A stretch of 64,000 nt of DNA from Acetobacteraceae bacterium. Its GTDB lineage: Bacteria > Pseudomonadota > Alphaproteobacteria > Acetobacterales > Acetobacteraceae. The position numbers were made by a program, and so were the translations under genes. Below the pieces are notes generated by a model that was not told where the DNA came from, searched no databases, and worked only from the letters and a program-made list of their open reading frames with translations. Positions 1 through 9,164 of this stretch are shown here, piece after piece; position 1 is the first letter of the stretch; every line of letters starts with the position of its first letter. The stretch lies in assembly GCA_004843165.1 (NCBI GenBank), contig CP039459.1, forward strand, positions 1,813,001 through 1,877,000, given 5' to 3'.

Positions 1-636
1 ACAATTGGGCGTAAAGCTGTTATTGGGGATGGAAGTGTCATTGCAAGTCATGTTTCGATTGGTAATGGTGTTGTTTTAGGAAAAAAATGCCGCATTTATT
101 CTCATGTGAGTCTTGAGTGCGCTCTTTTAGGAAATGGTGTTGCCATTCATACAGGGGCAAGGATAGGGCATCCAGGCTTTGGTTTTGCCATTGGTGCAGA
201 AGGTTTTCAAAATATTCCCCAAATTGGCAGAGTTGTCATTGGAGATTATACAGAGATTGGCGCAAATACAGCTGTTGATCGTGGTTCCGTACGAGATACG
301 GTTATTGGTGCGGGTTGCCGTATTGATAATTTAGTGCAAATTGCGCATAATGTTAGAATTGGAAATTGCGTTGTCATCGTTTCTCAGGCAGGGATTTCAG
401 GCTCAACAGAAATCGGTGATTTTGTGCAGATTGCAGCGCAAGCCGGCTTGACAGGTCATTTAAAGATCGGATCACGTGCACGGATTGGGGCGCAGTGTGG
501 TGTGATGTCTAGTGTCGAGGAAAAGGCAGATGTTATTGGAAGTCCAGCACTTCCATTTAGAGAATTTTTTCGTAACGTCGCAACATTACGCCGTCTCTCA
601 CGTCGTCCTGCGAAGGGTGAGAAAAGTAAAGTATAA
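1..636 (+). CDS. lpxD: LpxD, UDP-3-O-acylglucosamine N-acyltransferase (5' end cut off by window)
   Basis: The third enzyme of lipid A synthesis; it adds the second 3-hydroxyacyl chain to UDP-3-O-acylglucosamine from acyl-ACP in the cytoplasm. The frame is open from base 1 with no start, so the N-terminal part is outside the window. What remains is a run of hexapeptide repeats (I/V-G-x-x-x patterns) typical of the left-handed beta-helix, including the QIAHNVRIG stretch that carries the catalytic histidine in this family, then the short C-terminal helix. Gene order lpxD-fabZ-lpxA is the classic lipid A cluster, which makes LpxD rather than another hexapeptide acyltransferase very likely. Confidence 0.93.
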   Translation, partial: TIGRKAVIGDGSVIASHVSIGNGVVLGKKCRIYSHVSLECALLGNGVAIHTGARIGHPGFGFAIGAEGFQNIPQIGRVVIGDYTEIGANTAVDRGSVRDTVIGAGCRIDNLVQIAHNVRIGNCVVIVSQAGISGSTEIGDFVQIAAQAGLTGHLKIGSRARIGAQCGVMSSVEEKADVIGSPALPFREFFRNVATLRRLSRRPAKGEKSKV

Positions 637-705
637 AATATTTTTATTTATTTGGGCAAAGTGAAATTCGCTTTCTAGGCGATAGAAGAAAAAGAGGAGT
701 AGATC

Positions 706-1209
706 ATGAGTGCGGGTCCGAACATAGGCGCTGCGGAAGAAAAAAAAGAGGTTTCTGTTGGTAAGACAGCCGATATTGCGGCTATTATGAAAGCTTTGCC
801 GCATCGTTATCCTTTTCTTTTGCTTGATCGTATGGAGCAAATTCAATTTGGTGAATCTGCCGTCGGTATTAAGAATGTTACGATTAATGAACCCTTTTTC
901 CCAGGACACTTCCCAGTAGCGCCTGTGATGCCGGGTGTTTTGATTATTGAGGCAATGGCACAGACGGCTGCCGCCTTAGTAATGATGGGCTTGGAATATG
1001 AGCGTGGCAATAAGATTGTTTATTTTATGACTGTTGAAGGTGCCAAGTTTAGAAAACCGGTCGGCCCTGGAGATCAGTTGCATTTAGAGGTTAAAAAAGA
1101 TCGTCAGCGTGGTAATGTCTGGCGTTTTAAAGGGGTGGCACGCGTTAATGGAAAATCCGTTGCGGAAGCATCCTTTAGTGCTATGATTTTGGATCCGCCA
1201 GAGAAATAA
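706..1209 (+). CDS. fabZ: FabZ, 3-hydroxyacyl-ACP dehydratase
   Basis: Dehydrates 3-hydroxyacyl-ACP to trans-2-enoyl-ACP in type II fatty acid synthesis, and competes with LpxA and LpxD for 3-hydroxyacyl-ACP. The 167-residue product has the single hotdog fold markers: [10 protein letters not shown] near residue 33, FFPGHFP with the catalytic His, and [11 protein letters not shown] with the catalytic Glu. The ATG at 706 follows an AAAGAGGAG ribosome site about 5 nt upstream. There is a roughly 20-residue low-complexity N-terminal extension before the domain. It lies between lpxD and lpxA in one orientation and is probably co-transcribed with both. Confidence 0.97.
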   Translation: MSAGPNIGAAEEKKEVSVGKTADIAAIMKALPHRYPFLLLDRMEQIQFGESAVGIKNVTINEPFFPGHFPVAPVMPGVLIIEAMAQTAAALVMMGLEYERGNKIVYFMTVEGAKFRKPVGPGDQLHLEVKKDRQRGNVWRFKGVARVNGKSVAEASFSAMILDPPEK

Positions 1210-1271
1210 TTTCTTTATTTTTCTGTTCCGATCTTTTCTTTTAATTCTCTCCACGGAAGTAGTTGTTCTCC

Positions 1272-2087
1272 ATGGAAGTTCATCCAACAGCCATAATTGA
1301 AAAGGGTGCCATTCTTGGTAAAGGCGTCCGTATTGGTCCATGGTGCCATATAGATTCGAATGTTGTCATTGGCGATAACGTTCACCTTCATTCTTCAGTT
1401 TCTATCTCTGGAGATACAAAAATTGGAAATGGTGTAGAAATATATCCATTTGCAACCGTTGGCCTTGCGCCTCAGGATTTGAAATATCAGGGGGAAAATT
1501 CTAAATGCATTATTGGAGATAATACTGTCATTCGTGAAGGGGTTACCATTCATCGAGGAACTGCTTTCGGAGGGGGAATCACTTCTGTCGGAAATAATTG
1601 CCTCATCATGGTGAATGCCCATATTGCGCATGATTGTCGGGTTGGTAACCATGTTATTATTGTTAATAATGTCGTAATGGGCGGGCACGTTATCGTTCAA
1701 GATTATGCTCGTATTATGGGGGCATCAGCAATACATCAATTTGTTAGAATTGGTCAGGGAGCTGTTGTGGGTGGAAAAACAGGGGTTGAAAGAGATGTCA
1801 TTCCTTATGGGAGTGTCATTGGTAATCGTGGACGCCTTGTCGGCCTTAACTGGGTTGGTCTAAAACGCAGCGGTGTTCAGCACCGTGAGCGTCAACTGAT
1901 GCGTCAGGCGCTTAGGCTCTTATATCCTCGGACGGCTAAGCAGAACGTTCCTTTTGCAAAGAGAGTGTTAGAGGTTAAAGCGCGTTTTGGGCATGAAGCT
2001 AAGGTTGCAGAGATTTTGAATTTTATAGAAACGCCGAGTAAGCGTGGCTTGATATTCGCCCATGTTTTTGAGAATGGAGATGGTTGA
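1272..2087 (+). CDS. lpxA: LpxA, UDP-GlcNAc O-acyltransferase
   Basis: First enzyme of lipid A synthesis; transfers 3-hydroxyacyl from ACP to the 3-OH of UDP-GlcNAc. The protein begins VHPTAIIEKGA, the standard LpxA opening, and continues with hexapeptide repeats to about residue 190, with HIAHDCRVG holding the catalytic His, followed by the helical C-terminal domain. About 271 residues, usual for the family. I chose ATG 1272; an in-frame TTG at 1263 is possible because the GGAAG at 1255-1259 lies between 3 nt (TTG) and 12 nt (ATG) from the two codons. The end overlaps the start of lpxI, suggesting coupled translation. Confidence 0.96.
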   Translation: MEVHPTAIIEKGAILGKGVRIGPWCHIDSNVVIGDNVHLHSSVSISGDTKIGNGVEIYPFATVGLAPQDLKYQGENSKCIIGDNTVIREGVTIHRGTAFGGGITSVGNNCLIMVNAHIAHDCRVGNHVIIVNNVVMGGHVIVQDYARIMGASAIHQFVRIGQGAVVGGKTGVERDVIPYGSVIGNRGRLVGLNWVGLKRSGVQHRERQLMRQALRLLYPRTAKQNVPFAKRVLEVKARFGHEAKVAEILNFIETPSKRGLIFAHVFENGDG

Positions 2088-2913
2088 TTCTAAAAAGATA
2101 GGCATCGTTGCAGGGGGTGGAAATTTGCCTGTACATTTGGCAAACGCCTTGCAAAGTCAAAATATTGATTTTTCAGTTTTAGCCCTTAAAGATTATGCAA
2201 ATTTAAAGGCATTATTGCCTTTTTCTCCTAAGGTCTTCCGTCTAGGTGAAGTTGGGGCGATGATTGCCTACTTAAAGGCAAGTAAATGTTCTGAAATTGT
2301 AATGATAGGCCCGGTGAAACGTCCTTCTTTAGTCAATTTGCGTCCAGATTTTGGGGCTTTGCGTTTTTTATGGAAAATTGGGGAACGTTTTACAAAAGGT
2401 GATGATGCCTTGTTAAAAACAGTTGTGAATTTACTGGAAAAAGAAGGTTTTCAAATCAAAGGTGCTGACACATATCTCCCAAACTGTATCGGTAAGGAAG
2501 GATTTAATAGGAGTCTTTCTGAAAAAGAAACGCAGGATTTAAATCTTGCTTGGGATTTTTTAACAGTAACGGCACCTTTTGATATGGGGCAGGGATGCGT
2601 TGTGCAAAATGGTCGTATTCTAGCAGCTGAAGGTCCTGAGGGAACAGATAATATGCTCAGGCGGATTAAGCCCTTGGGTATTCTTCCTTTAAAACGCTCT
2701 GGTCTTTTATTAAAAAAACCGAAAGTGAATCAAGAAATGAGAGTAGATATGCCTATGATTGGCTTAGAAACTCTTAAATTAGCTGCCGAAGGTGGATTGG
2801 CAGGTGTTGCTTATGAAGCGGGGAGTACATTTGTTATAGATGATTCTCTGTGTCAAGAAATGGCAGCAGAACTCGGTCTGTTTTTTGGTGGTATTAAAAA
2901 TTCTGCCAAATAA
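2074..2913 (+). CDS. lpxI: LpxI, UDP-2,3-diacylglucosamine pyrophosphatase (DUF1009)
   Basis: Hydrolyses UDP-2,3-diacylglucosamine to lipid X. This is the alphaproteobacterial replacement for LpxH. The N-terminus has the family hallmark GIVAGGGNLP, and the C-terminal half carries RMKPLGI-like and EAGSTFVID segments seen in DUF1009 proteins. Position straight after lpxA supports the assignment. Start choice is uncertain: ATG codons at 2062, 2074 and 2080 are in frame, all overlapping the 3' end of lpxA; 2074 or 2080 gives the usual length of about 280 residues. It probably ends the lipid A operon, since a separate promoter precedes rpmH. Confidence 0.92.
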   Translation: MEMVDSKKIGIVAGGGNLPVHLANALQSQNIDFSVLALKDYANLKALLPFSPKVFRLGEVGAMIAYLKASKCSEIVMIGPVKRPSLVNLRPDFGALRFLWKIGERFTKGDDALLKTVVNLLEKEGFQIKGADTYLPNCIGKEGFNRSLSEKETQDLNLAWDFLTVTAPFDMGQGCVVQNGRILAAEGPEGTDNMLRRIKPLGILPLKRSGLLLKKPKVNQEMRVDMPMIGLETLKLAAEGGLAGVAYEAGSTFVIDDSLCQEMAAELGLFFGGIKNSAK

Positions 2914-2925
2914 AACGATTGAAAA

Positions 2926-2955
2926 TTGACAACACCCCTGATGCATCAGTATCAA
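2926..2955 (+). promoter_or_regulatory. Probable sigma-70 promoter of rpmH with a palindrome in its spacer
   Basis: A perfect TTGACA at 2926-2931 is followed after 18 nt by TATCAA at 2950-2955 (four of six matches to the -10 consensus). The spacer contains CTGATGCATCAG at 2938-2949, a perfect 12-bp palindrome. This fits a promoter for rpmH-rnpA-yidD-yidC; the role of the palindrome is unknown. Confidence 0.55.
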
Positions 2956-3001
2956 TGCATTAGAATTTTAAAAATAAATAGTTTTATTTTGGAGAAAAAT
3001 A

Positions 3002-3136
3002 ATGAAACGCACTTATCAACCATCTAAACTTGTCAGAAAACGCCGTCATGGTTTTCGCTCACGCTCTGCTACTGTCGGCGGACGTCGTGTTCTTGCCGCA
3101 AGAAGAGCAAAAGGTCGTAAGAAACTTTCTGCTTGA
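3002..3136 (+). CDS. rpmH: Ribosomal protein bL34
   Basis: A 44-residue, Arg/Lys-rich protein of the large ribosomal subunit, starting [18 protein letters not shown] and ending in a KGRKKLSA tail, which is unmistakable for bL34. The ATG at 3002 follows GGAGAAAAATA. The stop codon TGA overlaps the TTG start of rnpA (TTGA), so rnpA translation is probably coupled to it. It heads the conserved rpmH-rnpA-yidD-yidC cluster. Confidence 0.99.
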   Translation: MKRTYQPSKLVRKRRHGFRSRSATVGGRRVLAARRAKGRKKLSA

Positions 3137-3492
3137 GTTGTCTTATTTATAGGCACTTGCAAAAAAGATCTGAGTTTTTAAGAGCAGCCGCCCGAGGGGT
3201 CAAGGCTGTTCGTCATGGTGTTGTTATACAGGCATATCCTTCCGCACTTCCGGTAGGCGTAGGCTTTACAGTCACTAGAAAACTTGGAAATGCTGTTGTG
3301 CGAAATCGGATACGCCGTCGCCTTCGCGCAGCCTTTCAAGAGGTTGTTAAAGAGGTTGAGGTGCCGGCGGGCGATTATGTCCTCATCGGACGGAAAACAA
3401 CAGATGCAGAAGTATTTTTAAAGTTGGTTGCCGATATTAAGTCGGGTGTTTTAGCTTGCGGTAAAAAAATGTCGGCCAATCAAACAAAGTGA
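3133..3492 (+). CDS. rnpA: RnpA, protein component of ribonuclease P
   Basis: Binds the RNase P RNA and helps position pre-tRNA for 5' leader removal. The protein of about 119 residues contains KRSEFLRAA and the signature [13 protein letters not shown] (RNR motif) near residue 57. The start is taken as TTG 3133, overlapping the rpmH stop by 4 nt; no ATG or GTG lies nearer to the conserved KRSEFL region, so this rare start is the best choice. Short spacing to yidD (6 nt) points to one transcript. Confidence 0.95.
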   Translation: MSCLIYRHLQKRSEFLRAAARGVKAVRHGVVIQAYPSALPVGVGFTVTRKLGNAVVRNRIRRRLRAAFQEVVKEVEVPAGDYVLIGRKTTDAEVFLKLVADIKSGVLACGKKMSANQTK

Positions 3493-3498
3493 TTTCTT

Positions 3499-3711
3499 TT
3501 GTTTAAATATATATTTTTGCTCTTTTTAAAAATTTATCGCTTTTGCGTTAGTCCTATTTTGGGGAATAATTGCCGCTTCTATCCAACCTGTAGTGCGTAT
3601 GCCTATTCGGCAATTCAAACTTATGGTGTTTTGAGAGGCGGATATTTGACAATACGAAGACTTCTTAAGTGTCATCCGTGGCATCCAGGTGGATTTGATC
3701 CGCCTGTCTGA
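3499..3711 (+). CDS. yidD: YidD, membrane protein insertion efficiency factor
   Basis: Small amphipathic protein thought to help YidC insert membrane proteins. The 70-residue product has an N-terminal hydrophobic helix (roughly residues 3-20), the cysteine-containing signature [11 protein letters not shown], and the [12 protein letters not shown] ending that defines the family. The start is TTG 3499; it is the only start-type codon before the conserved region. Sits between rnpA and yidC as in many bacteria. Confidence 0.95.
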   Translation: MFKYIFLLFLKIYRFCVSPILGNNCRFYPTCSAYAYSAIQTYGVLRGGYLTIRRLLKCHPWHPGGFDPPV

Positions 3712-3753
3712 AGTGTATTTTGTAGTATTTTAAGGGACGATGGGGTCATATTT

Positions 3754-5553
3754 ATGGATCGTGATAAGCAGAAAGCAGGAACAACAAGATTGGCTATTGC
3801 CATTGTTGGATCTGCCTTAATTTTGGGTGGGTCGGCTTGGATACAGCATAAATATTTTCCACAGTCGTTCCCTGTAAAAAATGCTTCCGTAAACAGTCCT
3901 CAAGATAAAGCGATCCAGTCGGAACTAAAGGAAAGCGCAACAGGTTTTCTAACATCGACGACCTCTAGAGAAACTGTTTCTAAGAAAGAAGAATCTCCGC
4001 GCATTCAAATTTCTGGTAAAATGCTTAAGGGGTCTATTCGTCTTCGTGGTGCAGAAATTGATGATCTTATTTCCCTGAAATATCGGGAGACATTAGACAA
4101 AAATTCTCCTTATGTTCGTCTTCTTTCAGCAGAAGATTCCAAAACGCCAACTTATGTCAGCATTGGGTGGAAGCAGAATCTTGAAAATCAGAACGTAAAA
4201 ATCCCGACCTCTGAAACGCTCTGGCAAGCTGATAACACACTTCTTGAAGCTGGTGGAAAGCCGGTTGACCTTTCTTGGAACAATGGGGAAGGCTTAACAT
4301 TTAAAATAAAAATCTCTTTGGATGAACAGTATATGTTCAATGTCCAGCAGGAGATTGTGAATAATTCTCAAAAAAATATCACTCTGCAACCGTATCAAAT
4401 GGTTCATAGAAATTATTTGCCGGCTAATACAGGTTCAATGACAGAGTATTTAGGGCCTATTGGCGTTTCAGACGGTAAGCTCAAAGATATGAGCTATAAG
4501 GATATTAAAAAGAAATCAGAGGCTTCTGGAAATATTGCTTGGAGCAATTCAGGCGCTGGTGGCTGGGGCGGTATTGCAGATAAATACTGGCTAGTTGCTG
4601 CTGGTGTTCCACAAAGCCAACAGATGACGCTTTCTTATGCACATTTACCTTCTGTAAAAGAAAACGGCGATTACCAGGTTTCATTGGCAATGCCTGCTTT
4701 GGTAACTCCCTCAAATGCGACATCAAAGATAGAGACATATGTGTATGCGGGGCCAAAATCATCACCAATTCTCTCACATTATGAAAAATCATGTGGATTA
4801 AAAAGTTTTGATTCAGCCATTGATTTTGGATGGTTTTCCTTTTTAACGCGTCCAATCCTTTATCTTTTACATTATTTATATGGATTTATTGGAAATTTCG
4901 GCTTAGCGCTGATGGCGTTGACTGTCATTGTGAAAATTATTCTTTTCCCGTTAGCTTCTAAGGCAGCGGTTTCGGCAGCAAGAATGAAATTACTTGCGCC
5001 CAAAATGGCGGAAATTAAAAAACAATATCAATCTGATCCAAAAACGATGAACCAAAAGGTAATGGGATTATACCGAGAAGAAAAAGTTAATCCTGCGGCG
5101 GGATGTTTGCCTATTTTAATACAAGCACCGATTTTCTTTTGTTTGTATAAAATGCTTAATATGAGCTTTGACGAGCGGCAGGCACCTTTCTTCGGTTGGA
5201 TTAAAGATTTATCGGTTCCAGACCCAACAAATATATTTAATCTTTTTGGTCTCTTGCCTTTTGATCCAACGGTTGTATCTCCCTTTTTACATGTTAGCCT
5301 ATGGGGTTTAGCATTGGGGCTGACTTTTTGGATGATGCAGCGGCAGACAATGGTCAGTCTTGACCCTGCGCAAGCACGTATCATGCAGTTTATGCCTTTG
5401 GTATATGTTTTTATTATGTCAGATTTTCCAGCTGGTCTTCTTGTTTACTATACATGGAATAACGTTTTAACATATTTGCAACAGGCTTATATTCAACGCC
5501 GTACTGTTCTTCCTGTCCCCGTAAAAGGTGGCGTTATTGAAGGTAAGAAATAA
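3754..5553 (+). CDS. yidC: YidC, membrane protein insertase
   Basis: Inserts and folds inner-membrane proteins, alone or with the Sec translocon. 599 residues: an N-terminal anchor helix at about 13-27, a large periplasmic P1 domain to about residue 360, then the conserved insertase core with about five membrane segments. The core shows the PAAGCLPILIQAPIFFCLYK signature and an AARMKLLAPKMAEIKKQY cytoplasmic hairpin. Length and domain order are normal for a Gram-negative YidC. It closes the rpmH-rnpA-yidD-yidC block, with engB following after 40 nt. Confidence 0.98.
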   Translation: MDRDKQKAGTTRLAIAIVGSALILGGSAWIQHKYFPQSFPVKNASVNSPQDKAIQSELKESATGFLTSTTSRETVSKKEESPRIQISGKMLKGSIRLRGAEIDDLISLKYRETLDKNSPYVRLLSAEDSKTPTYVSIGWKQNLENQNVKIPTSETLWQADNTLLEAGGKPVDLSWNNGEGLTFKIKISLDEQYMFNVQQEIVNNSQKNITLQPYQMVHRNYLPANTGSMTEYLGPIGVSDGKLKDMSYKDIKKKSEASGNIAWSNSGAGGWGGIADKYWLVAAGVPQSQQMTLSYAHLPSVKENGDYQVSLAMPALVTPSNATSKIETYVYAGPKSSPILSHYEKSCGLKSFDSAIDFGWFSFLTRPILYLLHYLYGFIGNFGLALMALTVIVKIILFPLASKAAVSAARMKLLAPKMAEIKKQYQSDPKTMNQKVMGLYREEKVNPAAGCLPILIQAPIFFCLYKMLNMSFDERQAPFFGWIKDLSVPDPTNIFNLFGLLPFDPTVVSPFLHVSLWGLALGLTFWMMQRQTMVSLDPAQARIMQFMPLVYVFIMSDFPAGLLVYYTWNNVLTYLQQAYIQRRTVLPVPVKGGVIEGKK

Positions 5554-5593
5554 TTTTCAGTAATGAAAAACAAAGGGAAGAGGAAAATTTGAG

Positions 5594-6208
5594 ATGGTAA
5601 AAAATCAGGTAAATCTTGAGGAAGATCGTTTTTCTCCTGAAGAAATAGAAGCAGGCAGAAAACTTTTTGCACAGGATTGTTCTTTTTTTCATGGAGCGCA
5701 GGTCTTAGAACATTTGCCTGAGCCTTCTCTTCCTGAAGTTGCTTTTGTTGGTCGATCTAATGTCGGAAAATCAAGCATTATTAATGCGCTGACGGGGCAA
5801 AATGGCTTAGCACGTACGTCTTCTGAACCTGGCCGTACGAAACAGTTGAATTTTTTCAATCTAGGTCAAAAGCTTATTTTAGTCGATTTGCCGGGTTACG
5901 GTTTTGCGAAGGCTTCCAAAACGGTCAAAGAAGATTGGCAGAAAACAATGTTTCTGTATCTTCAAGGGCGTCCAACACTACGGCAGGTGATCGTTTTGGT
6001 TGATGCAAGGGTCGGTGTGAAACAAAGTGATAAAGATGTTTTTTCGCTTTTAGATAAGGCCGCTATCTCATATCGGGTTGTTCTGACAAAAGTGGATGAT
6101 ACAAGCGCTGCTAATTTGCAAAAAGGGCTTGAAACCTTAGAGAATATTTTACGCCTGCATCCGGCAGCTAACCCAGAGATATTTTTACGAGTAGTCGGAA
6201 AAATTTAG
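5594..6208 (+). CDS. engB: EngB (YihA/YsxC) ribosome-assembly GTPase with a C-terminal frameshift
   Basis: GTPase needed for late 50S assembly. G1 GRSNVGKS (about residue 53), G2 region SSEPGRTKQ, G3 DLPGYG and G4 TKVD are all intact. The frame ends at 6208 with RVVGKI, whereas the family normally ends with a TSS (G5) motif and a final helix. Exactly these residues appear in the next frame from 6187: TSSRKNLGIQELRAAL, running to a TAG at 6265-6267. One missing T in the run at 6182-6186 would explain it. So the gene is either truly truncated, read by slippage, or carries a sequencing error; restored it would span 5594-6267. Confidence 0.9.
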   Translation: MVKNQVNLEEDRFSPEEIEAGRKLFAQDCSFFHGAQVLEHLPEPSLPEVAFVGRSNVGKSSIINALTGQNGLARTSSEPGRTKQLNFFNLGQKLILVDLPGYGFAKASKTVKEDWQKTMFLYLQGRPTLRQVIVLVDARVGVKQSDKDVFSLLDKAAISYRVVLTKVDDTSAANLQKGLETLENILRLHPAANPEIFLRVVGKI

Positions 6209-6304
6209 GAATTCAAGAATTAAGAGCTGCCTTAACGACTTTTTCACTTACGAAACCAACAACTTAGGTACAATTCTATTGTAGGGTGGTGGGTCTAGAA
6301 AAAT

Positions 6305-7147
6305 ATGCGAGAAAAAAAAACGTTTTCAAGCCCGTTTATGCGTTATGCCGTCATTAAATATGGTGGGCATGCAATGGTGGGGGGCGGTGCTTCTTTTTCG
6401 AAGCAGATTGTTTCCTTATATCAAAAAAATATAGCGCCGATTATCGTTCATGGTGGAGGTCCTGAAATTACCCAAATGCTAGAGCGTTTGGATATTCAGA
6501 GTACTTTTATTAATGGCCTTAGAAAAACAACTTCAGAATCTTTAGATGTCGCACAAATGGTTTTGTGTGGTTTGGTTAATAAGCGTATTGCTGCAGAAAT
6601 TACATCAGAAGGCGTTCCCACGATTGGCCTTTCTGGAACGGATGCCTCTCTTATTGAGGCAACAGCGATTAACCAAGAATTAGGTTTTGTTGGGCATCCC
6701 CTTAAAATCAACAAGGATCTTTTAAAGACTCTCTTAAATGCTGGGATTATTCCTGTTATTGCGCCTATTGGCAGAGACAGTGCCGGACAAAATTATAATA
6801 TCAATGCGGATACTGTTGCCGCAATCATCGCTGCCACTTTAAAGACAAGTCTTTTTATTTTAACGGATGTTGCTGGTGTTCTTGATAAAAATGGGATCAT
6901 ACAACATCATTTAAATGAGGCTGAAATCGTCAAGCTTTATGAGGCAAAAATTATCCGTCACGGGATGTACCCTAAGGTAAAGGCCTGCTTGGATGCTTTA
7001 AAAGCGGGGGCAGAGGAGGCGATTATCTTAGATGGACGCTCGCCTGAAAATCTTAGAAAAATACTTATTTCAAAAGAAACGAACATTGGAACATCTATTC
7101 AAATAGACGAGAGACCGATTATTTTGCACGAAGGAATGGAAAAATAA
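6305..7147 (+). CDS. argB: ArgB, N-acetylglutamate kinase
   Basis: Phosphorylates N-acetyl-L-glutamate in the second step of arginine synthesis. The 280-residue protein shows the amino acid kinase fold: VIKYGGHAM near residue 17, [10 protein letters not shown] with the glycine-rich substrate loop, [19 protein letters not shown] and [12 protein letters not shown]. The start at ATG 6305 is preceded by a weak ribosome site. Sits between engB and dapD in the same orientation. The dap genes begin 2 nt after its stop, so they are likely co-transcribed. Confidence 0.95.
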   Translation: MREKKTFSSPFMRYAVIKYGGHAMVGGGASFSKQIVSLYQKNIAPIIVHGGGPEITQMLERLDIQSTFINGLRKTTSESLDVAQMVLCGLVNKRIAAEITSEGVPTIGLSGTDASLIEATAINQELGFVGHPLKINKDLLKTLLNAGIIPVIAPIGRDSAGQNYNINADTVAAIIAATLKTSLFILTDVAGVLDKNGIIQHHLNEAEIVKLYEAKIIRHGMYPKVKACLDALKAGAEEAIILDGRSPENLRKILISKETNIGTSIQIDERPIILHEGMEK

Positions 7148-7149
7148 AA

Positions 7150-7983
7150 ATGTCAGATAACAAATTTTCGACACAAATAGAAGAACTTTGGACACGCCGA
7201 GATTCTTTGATTCCTGGCCAAAATTCAGAGGAGCTGGCGCTTGTTCAGCATGTTCTCCAATCCTTGGATGAAGGGGTCTTTCGTGTTGCAGAATGCAATA
7301 TAAATGGAAAATGGCAGGTGAATGAATGGTTAAAGAAAGCCATTCTTCTTTATTTCAGACTCTCTCATAACGAAGTTCTTCCAGAGGCGTGCGGTGGGGC
7401 ATCTGGTTTTGATAAAGTACCCTTAAAATGTACAGGATGGACGGAAACAGATTTTAAAAAGGCCGGTTTCAGAGCTGTCCCAGGTTCTGTCGTGCGTTAT
7501 TCTGCACATATTGAAAAAAATGTTGTCCTCATGCCTTCTTTTGTCAATGTTGGGGCACGTGTTGGTGAGGGGACCATGGTTGATACATGGGCAACGATTG
7601 GCTCTTGTGCACAGATTGGCAAGAATTGTCATATCAGCGGCGGAGCAGGTATTGGTGGCGTTTTGGAGCCATTACAAGCAGCACCTGTGATTATTGAAGA
7701 TAATTGTTTTATTGGGGCACGTTCCGAAGTCGCAGAGGGTGTTATCGTCCGTGAAGGTTCGGTGCTTGCAATGGGCGTTTTCTTAAGCGCCTCGACAAGA
7801 ATCATTGATCGCAATACAGGAGAGGAATTCCGTGGAGAAGTTCCGCCTTATTCTGTTGTTGTTCCCGGCTTTCGTGAGCCATCTGAAAAAGGAAAGCCTG
7901 GTCTTTCCTGCGCCGTCATCGTTAAAAGAGTTGATGCGCAAACACGTTCAAAAACAGGTATTAATGAACTTTTACGTGATTAA
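7150..7983 (+). CDS. dapD: DapD, tetrahydrodipicolinate N-succinyltransferase
   Basis: Transfers succinyl from succinyl-CoA to tetrahydrodipicolinate in the succinylase route to lysine and meso-diaminopimelate. 277 residues: a helical N-terminal domain, a hexapeptide-repeat beta-helix from about residue 105 ([20 protein letters not shown]), the [12 protein letters not shown] loop, and the C-terminal segment with YSVVVPG. These segments are diagnostic of DapD. It begins 2 nt after argB, with dapE following, so two consecutive steps of one pathway are adjacent. Confidence 0.97.
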   Translation: MSDNKFSTQIEELWTRRDSLIPGQNSEELALVQHVLQSLDEGVFRVAECNINGKWQVNEWLKKAILLYFRLSHNEVLPEACGGASGFDKVPLKCTGWTETDFKKAGFRAVPGSVVRYSAHIEKNVVLMPSFVNVGARVGEGTMVDTWATIGSCAQIGKNCHISGGAGIGGVLEPLQAAPVIIEDNCFIGARSEVAEGVIVREGSVLAMGVFLSASTRIIDRNTGEEFRGEVPPYSVVVPGFREPSEKGKPGLSCAVIVKRVDAQTRSKTGINELLRD

Positions 7984-7997
7984 GAATTGAAAGAGAT

Positions 7998-9164
7998 TTG
8001 GCAGTGGAAAGCTTAGAGAGGAAAACAGACTTTTTTGCTCTGGAGGATTTGAAAAATCCAACCTTCATTTTACAGCATTTACTACGCCGCAAATCGGTAA
8101 CGCCTTCAGATGACGGCGCATTATCTTTGGTGCAGGCAATGCTCGAAAAACTGGGCTTTTCCTGTCAAAATCTTTCTTTTGGCCCTGAGGGACAAGAAAC
8201 ACCTAATCTTTTTGCCTCTATTGGGGAAGAGGGCGGCGAGTATTTGTGTTTTGCAGGCCATACGGATGTTGTGCCTGCTGGTGAAGGGTGGCGGCTAGAT
8301 CCTTTTGCCGGTGATATTGTCGATGGCGTTATTACGGGGCGTGGCGCTGTCGATATGAAGGGCGGTATTGCTTGTATGATTGCGGCTGTTGCCCGTCATC
8401 TTGAAAAAAAGCCCTTAGAGGGAAAAATTGCCTTTTTATTGACAGGCGATGAAGAAGGGAAAGCAACTTTTGGGACTTGTAAAGTCTTAGAATGGCTGGA
8501 AAAGCAGGGAGAGAAGCCTGATTTTTGCCTTTTAGCAGAACCAACAAGCGTTGAAAAATTAGCAGATGTGCTGAAAATCGGGCGCAGAGGGAGTTTGAAT
8601 GCGCTTATTAAAGTTCAAGGTAAACAAGGGCATGTTGCTTATCCACATTTAGCAAAAAATCCTATTCCAATTCTCTCTAAAATTTTGAATGAATTCCAGA
8701 GCTGGATTTTAGATGAGGGGAGTGCTTATTTTGAGCCATCTTCTCTACAGTTTACATCGTTAGAAACAGCGGAGGGGGCAAGTAATGTTATTCCAGCCAG
8801 CGCCTCAGCATGTTTTAACATTCGCTTTAATGAACTTCATTCAGGAAAGTCACTCTCAGAGCAGATTCATAAGATTATTTCTGCCTTTCCTGAAGCAGAA
8901 GTGGCAATTTCAATTAGCGGAGAGTCTTTTCTTACAGAACCGGGTGAATATGTTCAAAGACTGGAAAAAGCGGCTGAAAAAGTCACAGGATATTTTCCAC
9001 GTCGTGAAACAGGCGGCGGCACTTCAGATGCAAGATTTATTTCTAAATATATGCAGGTTGCAGAGCTTGGATTAGTGAATGAAACCATGCATGCGATCAA
9101 TGAATGTACGTCTGTTGAAGATATTGAAAAATTAACAAAAATCTGTGAGGAATTTCTCGGGTGA
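7998..9164 (+). CDS. dapE: DapE, succinyl-diaminopimelate desuccinylase
   Basis: Zn-dependent M20 peptidase-family enzyme that removes succinate from N-succinyl-LL-diaminopimelate. Metal and catalytic motifs are present in order: CFAGHTDVVP, GRGAVDMKGG, TGDEEG, ETGGGTSDARF and MHAINE. About 388 residues from TTG 7998, which sits behind AAAGAGA; a GTG at 8004 is the alternative start. It follows dapD by 14 nt and its GTGA end overlaps the SMR transporter start, so the pump is probably translated from the same message. Confidence 0.96.
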   Translation: MAVESLERKTDFFALEDLKNPTFILQHLLRRKSVTPSDDGALSLVQAMLEKLGFSCQNLSFGPEGQETPNLFASIGEEGGEYLCFAGHTDVVPAGEGWRLDPFAGDIVDGVITGRGAVDMKGGIACMIAAVARHLEKKPLEGKIAFLLTGDEEGKATFGTCKVLEWLEKQGEKPDFCLLAEPTSVEKLADVLKIGRRGSLNALIKVQGKQGHVAYPHLAKNPIPILSKILNEFQSWILDEGSAYFEPSSLQFTSLETAEGASNVIPASASACFNIRFNELHSGKSLSEQIHKIISAFPEAEVAISISGESFLTEPGEYVQRLEKAAEKVTGYFPRRETGGGTSDARFISKYMQVAELGLVNETMHAINECTSVEDIEKLTKICEEFLG

